Of a stretch of 34,227 bases of DNA, positions 32,091 to 34,227 are shown one piece after another. Under the pieces are notes generated by a model. That model worked only from the letters and a program-made list of their open reading frames with translations, made no database searches and was not told the origin of the DNA. Origin of the DNA: Alphaproteobacteria bacterium (GTDB lineage Bacteria; Pseudomonadota; Alphaproteobacteria; JANQMY01); the NCBI GenBank assembly GCA_028279895.1, contig JANQMY010000533.1, positions 1 through 34,227 of the forward strand. Reading direction: 5' to 3'. The position numbers and the translations under genes are program-made. The stretch's first letter is position 1; every line of letters begins with the position of its first letter.

Positions 32091-33071
32091 TTAACGGGTT
32101 AGGCGTGTTCGGTCGCCACTACGGGTCATGCGAATTTCATGACTTTCGGCAATCGCCAACAGAACTTGTTCCGCCTGGTCGACGGAGAATGCCGCCGTGA
32201 TACTCAACTCATTGAGTTCCGGATCGATGACAACGATCTTTTCTTGCCGAAAGGCATTTAGGTCGGCGACGATCTCGGCAAGCGGAGCCGTGTCATAGAC
32301 GAGATGTCCCGTGATCCAGCCCGTCGTCATTGCAAGATCAGCCTCTTTCGTGTCCGAAAGGCTGCCCCCACGACCCGCGACGACCTGCTCGCCGCCGGTC
32401 AAAACACGCACTTCATCGTCGGGACGACCTTGCTCCGGCGGCAAATCCGCCACCTCCACCCGCCCCTTGCTCACGGCAATCCGGACCGTGGACTGCCCAC
32501 GGCGCATGTCGAACGCCGTCCCCAGCACGCGCACCTCGGTATCGCCGGCCCGGACCGTGAACGGGCGTGCCTCATCGTGTGCGACGTCAAAAAAGACCCG
32601 GCCACGCTGAAGGATCACCTCCCGGCCCTGCGCCGTAAGCTTAACCTGCATTTCAGACATCGGCCCGAGGGTGACAACGGTTCCGTCCTCCAACACATGG
32701 CGGTGCACTTCGCCCACGGCGGACGTCAATGAGACCGGAGCGGGCGACGACATCCAAAAACTGATGCCCCAAGCGATTCCTAAAGCCGCCGCAACGGCCC
32801 CGCCGGCACGATACGGATTTTGCCACCAGGCCAACGGACCGCCCTTAGGAGCGGGTTCCGGCACACCATCGAGAAGTCTCTGCACTTGATCGACTGCGGC
32901 GTCTGTGCCGCCCAGCATTTCCCAAGCCGAAAAGGATTTCCGAAATGCGTGCTCATGAGCCGGAGCGGCTCTCAGCCAAACCTGAAACTCTTTCTTCGTG
33001 GCTTCGTCGAAAGGACCTTCGTTCAATCGAAAGAGCCATTCACGTGCTTGCGTTTGAATGTGGCTGCTCAT
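32091..33071 (-). CDS. fecR: FecR-family anti-sigma factor / signal transducer (cassette 3)
   Basis: A 326-residue inner-membrane transducer. The N-terminus (MSSHIQTQAREWLFRLNEG to HEHAFRKSFSAWEML) is the sigma-binding helix bundle. The membrane segment AGGAVAAALGIAWGISFWM follows. The FecR domain includes HRHVLEDGTVVTLGPMSEMQ and RGRVFFDVAHDEARPFTV with VRVLGTAFDMRRGQSTVRI. The C-terminal domain includes VYDTAPLAEIVADLNAFRQ and ITAAFSVDQAEQVLLAI. The ATG at 33071 is used, 13 nt after fecI stops. An in-frame ATG at 33104 overlaps fecI by 20 nt and is equally possible. The receptor start lies 163 nt after its stop. Confidence 0.91.
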   Translation of the reverse strand: MSSHIQTQAREWLFRLNEGPFDEATKKEFQVWLRAAPAHEHAFRKSFSAWEMLGGTDAAVDQVQRLLDGVPEPAPKGGPLAWWQNPYRAGGAVAAALGIAWGISFWMSSPAPVSLTSAVGEVHRHVLEDGTVVTLGPMSEMQVKLTAQGREVILQRGRVFFDVAHDEARPFTVRAGDTEVRVLGTAFDMRRGQSTVRIAVSKGRVEVADLPPEQGRPDDEVRVLTGGEQVVAGRGGSLSDTKEADLAMTTGWITGHLVYDTAPLAEIVADLNAFRQEKIVVIDPELNELSITAAFSVDQAEQVLLAIAESHEIRMTRSGDRTRLTR

Positions 33072-33084
33072 ACCGGTTCGCCCG

Positions 33085-33738
33085 TTAGTCCCTATCTTCT
33101 CCATCGTCTATGGCGGCTTCCAACACCTCCATTGCGGCATGGAGTTGGCGCGAGATCGTGGCCACACTCCATCCGGTTTCAGAGGCGATTTCCGCATAGG
33201 TCTCACCCTTCAACCGGCTGCGCACAATGATCTCCCTTTGCTTCGGGGAAAGCTGTTGAAACGCCTGATCGATGGATGCGATCGCTTCCTTTCCTACTAA
33301 GAGTCTTTCGGGCGAGATTTCTTCCACTTCCGGGCCTACAGAACTCAGTTCATCGGTAATGAATTTGTGGTTGATCCAGGATTTCTTCGCCGCGCGGCGG
33401 CCAAAGTTGATGGCTACTTTGAATAGAAACGCTTTTGGGTTCTGAATTGAATAATCCGGCGAGAGAGCCGCAATCTGAGAAAATGCAGACTGAGCAATGT
33501 CCTCAGGCTCGGGGGGTCCGTCACCAAAAAGGCGCCGTAGCGTGGAAATCAGTTCATGCCTGTGAACGTCAAAAAGGGCAGTGAGCAAACTGTGGCGTCG
33601 GTCGCCAGGCGCTGGCTCGACGCTCTGCCCTGCTGGTTTTCCGGCGACGTCCAGCCGAAGCGCGGTCCGCATTTTCTGCGGCCGGCTTTCAGCCACTCGT
33701 GCATTTGCCCGTTTTACCGTCGGATCGGTATCCACCAT
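33085..33738 (-). CDS. fecI: FecI-type ECF sigma factor (cassette 3)
   Basis: A 217-residue ECF sigma factor with a longer N-terminal extension than its sisters (about 50 residues before HRHELISTLRRLFGDG). Region 2 includes PPEPEDIAQSAFSQIAALSP and NPKAFLFKVAINFGRRAAKK. Region 4 includes FQQLSPKQREIIVRSRLKGE and TYAEIASETGWSVATISRQL. Region 4 is the most divergent of the three (GWSVATISRQL), suggesting a different -35 target. The ATG at 33738 lies 11 nt after its Fur-box, matching the sister genes and supporting this start. Confidence 0.92.
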   Translation of the reverse strand: MVDTDPTVKRANARVAESRPQKMRTALRLDVAGKPAGQSVEPAPGDRRHSLLTALFDVHRHELISTLRRLFGDGPPEPEDIAQSAFSQIAALSPDYSIQNPKAFLFKVAINFGRRAAKKSWINHKFITDELSSVGPEVEEISPERLLVGKEAIASIDQAFQQLSPKQREIIVRSRLKGETYAEIASETGWSVATISRQLHAAMEVLEAAIDDGEDRD

Positions 33739-33749
33739 GACGCCACAAC

Positions 33750-33802
33750 ATGATTGAGAATTATTCTCAACTATCCATAGCGCCCTAGATGGACAAGATC
33801 AA
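33750..33802 (-). promoter_or_regulatory. Fur-controlled promoter of fecI cassette 3
   Basis: On the minus strand the -35 TTGATC (33797-33802), a 17-bp spacer and the -10 TATGGA (33774-33779) are followed by a Fur-box (33750-33774). It has the perfect core ATTGAGAAT-T-ATTCTCAA. The outer bases differ slightly from the cassette 1 box. The layout is the same as in the other two cassettes. Confidence 0.84.
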
Positions 33803-33881
33803 TCAAGGCCGCCGACCGTGCGACCTTTGGCTCGATTGGGCGTAATGCGGCCGCTGGCGGCCCCCCGAAGCCTCGAGCACA

Positions 33882-34227
33882 TCAGTAGTTTGCTTGCAGG
33901 ATAACCCCCACGGTGCGCGGCCGTCCCAGTGTTGCAGTGGACATGGTGGGGTCGGCAAAGTCGCGGGAAACGCTATCCACATAGTCCGCGTCAAACACAT
34001 TATCCCCGAAGACGAACAATCCCCAGTGATCCCGTTCGTAACCCACCCTGAAATCGGCCAAAAAGAAACTATCGACAAAGAGTTCGGGCCCGTTGGCGAC
34101 TTGGCTGAAGTAATTGCCGGAATAGGTGAAATCGAGGGTGGCCGTCAGGCCCGTGTGATGCTGCCAGGTCCCCCCAAACGCTGCGTTGACGTTGGGTTCG
34201 AAGGGAAACTCGTTTCCTGAAAAGAAG
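33882..34227 (-). CDS. TonB-dependent receptor, C-terminal part (cassette 4, 5' end outside window)
   Basis: The frame is open from the right window edge to TGA at 33882, about 114 residues. Translation reads FFSGNEFPFEPNVNAAFGGT, then barrel strands with DNVFDADYVDSVS and the terminal strand RTVGVILQANY. The GNEFP segment aligns with receptors 1 and 3. It lies 143 nt upstream of the fecI 3 start on the same strand, with the Fur-controlled promoter between them. It is therefore the last gene of a preceding unit, probably another fecI-fecR-receptor cassette. The STN domain cannot be checked here. Confidence 0.88.
   Translation of the reverse strand, partial: FFSGNEFPFEPNVNAAFGGTWQHHTGLTATLDFTYSGNYFSQVANGPELFVDSFFLADFRVGYERDHWGLFVFGDNVFDADYVDSVSRDFADPTMSTATLGRPRTVGVILQANY

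Noticed and set aside
1..34227. CRISPR array, phage module or toxin-antitoxin pair
   Set aside because: No regularly spaced repeats, cas genes, phage structural genes or small paired toxin-antitoxin genes were seen on either strand.

Overview
This 34.2 kb window looks like chromosome of a Gram-negative alphaproteobacterium. The outer-membrane TonB receptors and PepSY reductase show a Gram-negative cell. The Fur protein lacks the CxxC zinc motifs, as alphaproteobacterial Fur/Mur proteins do, and FecI-FecR-receptor triplets are common in Sphingomonadales and Hyphomonadaceae-like marine lineages. The genus cannot be named from the sequence alone.

Region 1 (1-12020) is a catabolic or lipid-modification cluster. 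A leftward operon runs from a cytochrome P450 through two tandem short-chain dehydrogenases (SDRs), a VOC protein and a small unknown protein to a Rieske oxygenase cut by the window edge. Divergent from it is a flavin-dependent LLM monooxygenase. A second divergent pair is an acyl-CoA synthetase (leftward) and a four-gene rightward operon: SDR, sulfotransferase, DUF1214 protein and SnoaL-like protein. The two divergent promoter regions share an 18-base element (16/18 identical), so both halves may answer to one regulator encoded elsewhere. The substrate is not evident. The enzymes suggest hydroxylation, alcohol oxidation, CoA activation and sulfation of a hydrophobic molecule such as a terpenoid, sterol or hydrocarbon.

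Region 2 (12021-12407) has no gene but ends in a clean 3' half of tRNA-Thr(UGU) with no 5' half. That is what an integrative element using a tRNA attachment site leaves at its far end. Its orientation places the element to the left, so the catabolic cluster may lie on an island that ends here.

Region 3 (12419-17718) is leftward: LLM oxidoreductase, VOC protein, feoA, feoB and a 2-hydroxychromene-2-carboxylate-isomerase-like protein. It is followed by a gene-poor stretch holding a 160-bp MITE-like inverted-repeat element.

Region 4 (17719-34227) is an iron-acquisition block, all on the minus strand. It holds three complete fecI-fecR-TonB receptor cassettes and the C-terminus of a fourth receptor. 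Between the first and second cassettes sits a fur gene followed by a small membrane protein, a PepSY ferric reductase and a DUF3325 protein. Each fecI has the same promoter layout: -35 TTGATC, 17-bp spacer, -10, a Fur-box palindrome covering the start site, then 11 nt to the start codon. This implies that iron starvation relieves Fur repression of each sigma factor/anti-sigma pair, and that receptor signalling through the STN domains then drives receptor expression. Each receptor has its own leader with an A-tract 92-96 nt before its start, perhaps the FecI-dependent promoters. A frameshifted receptor remnant follows the second cassette.
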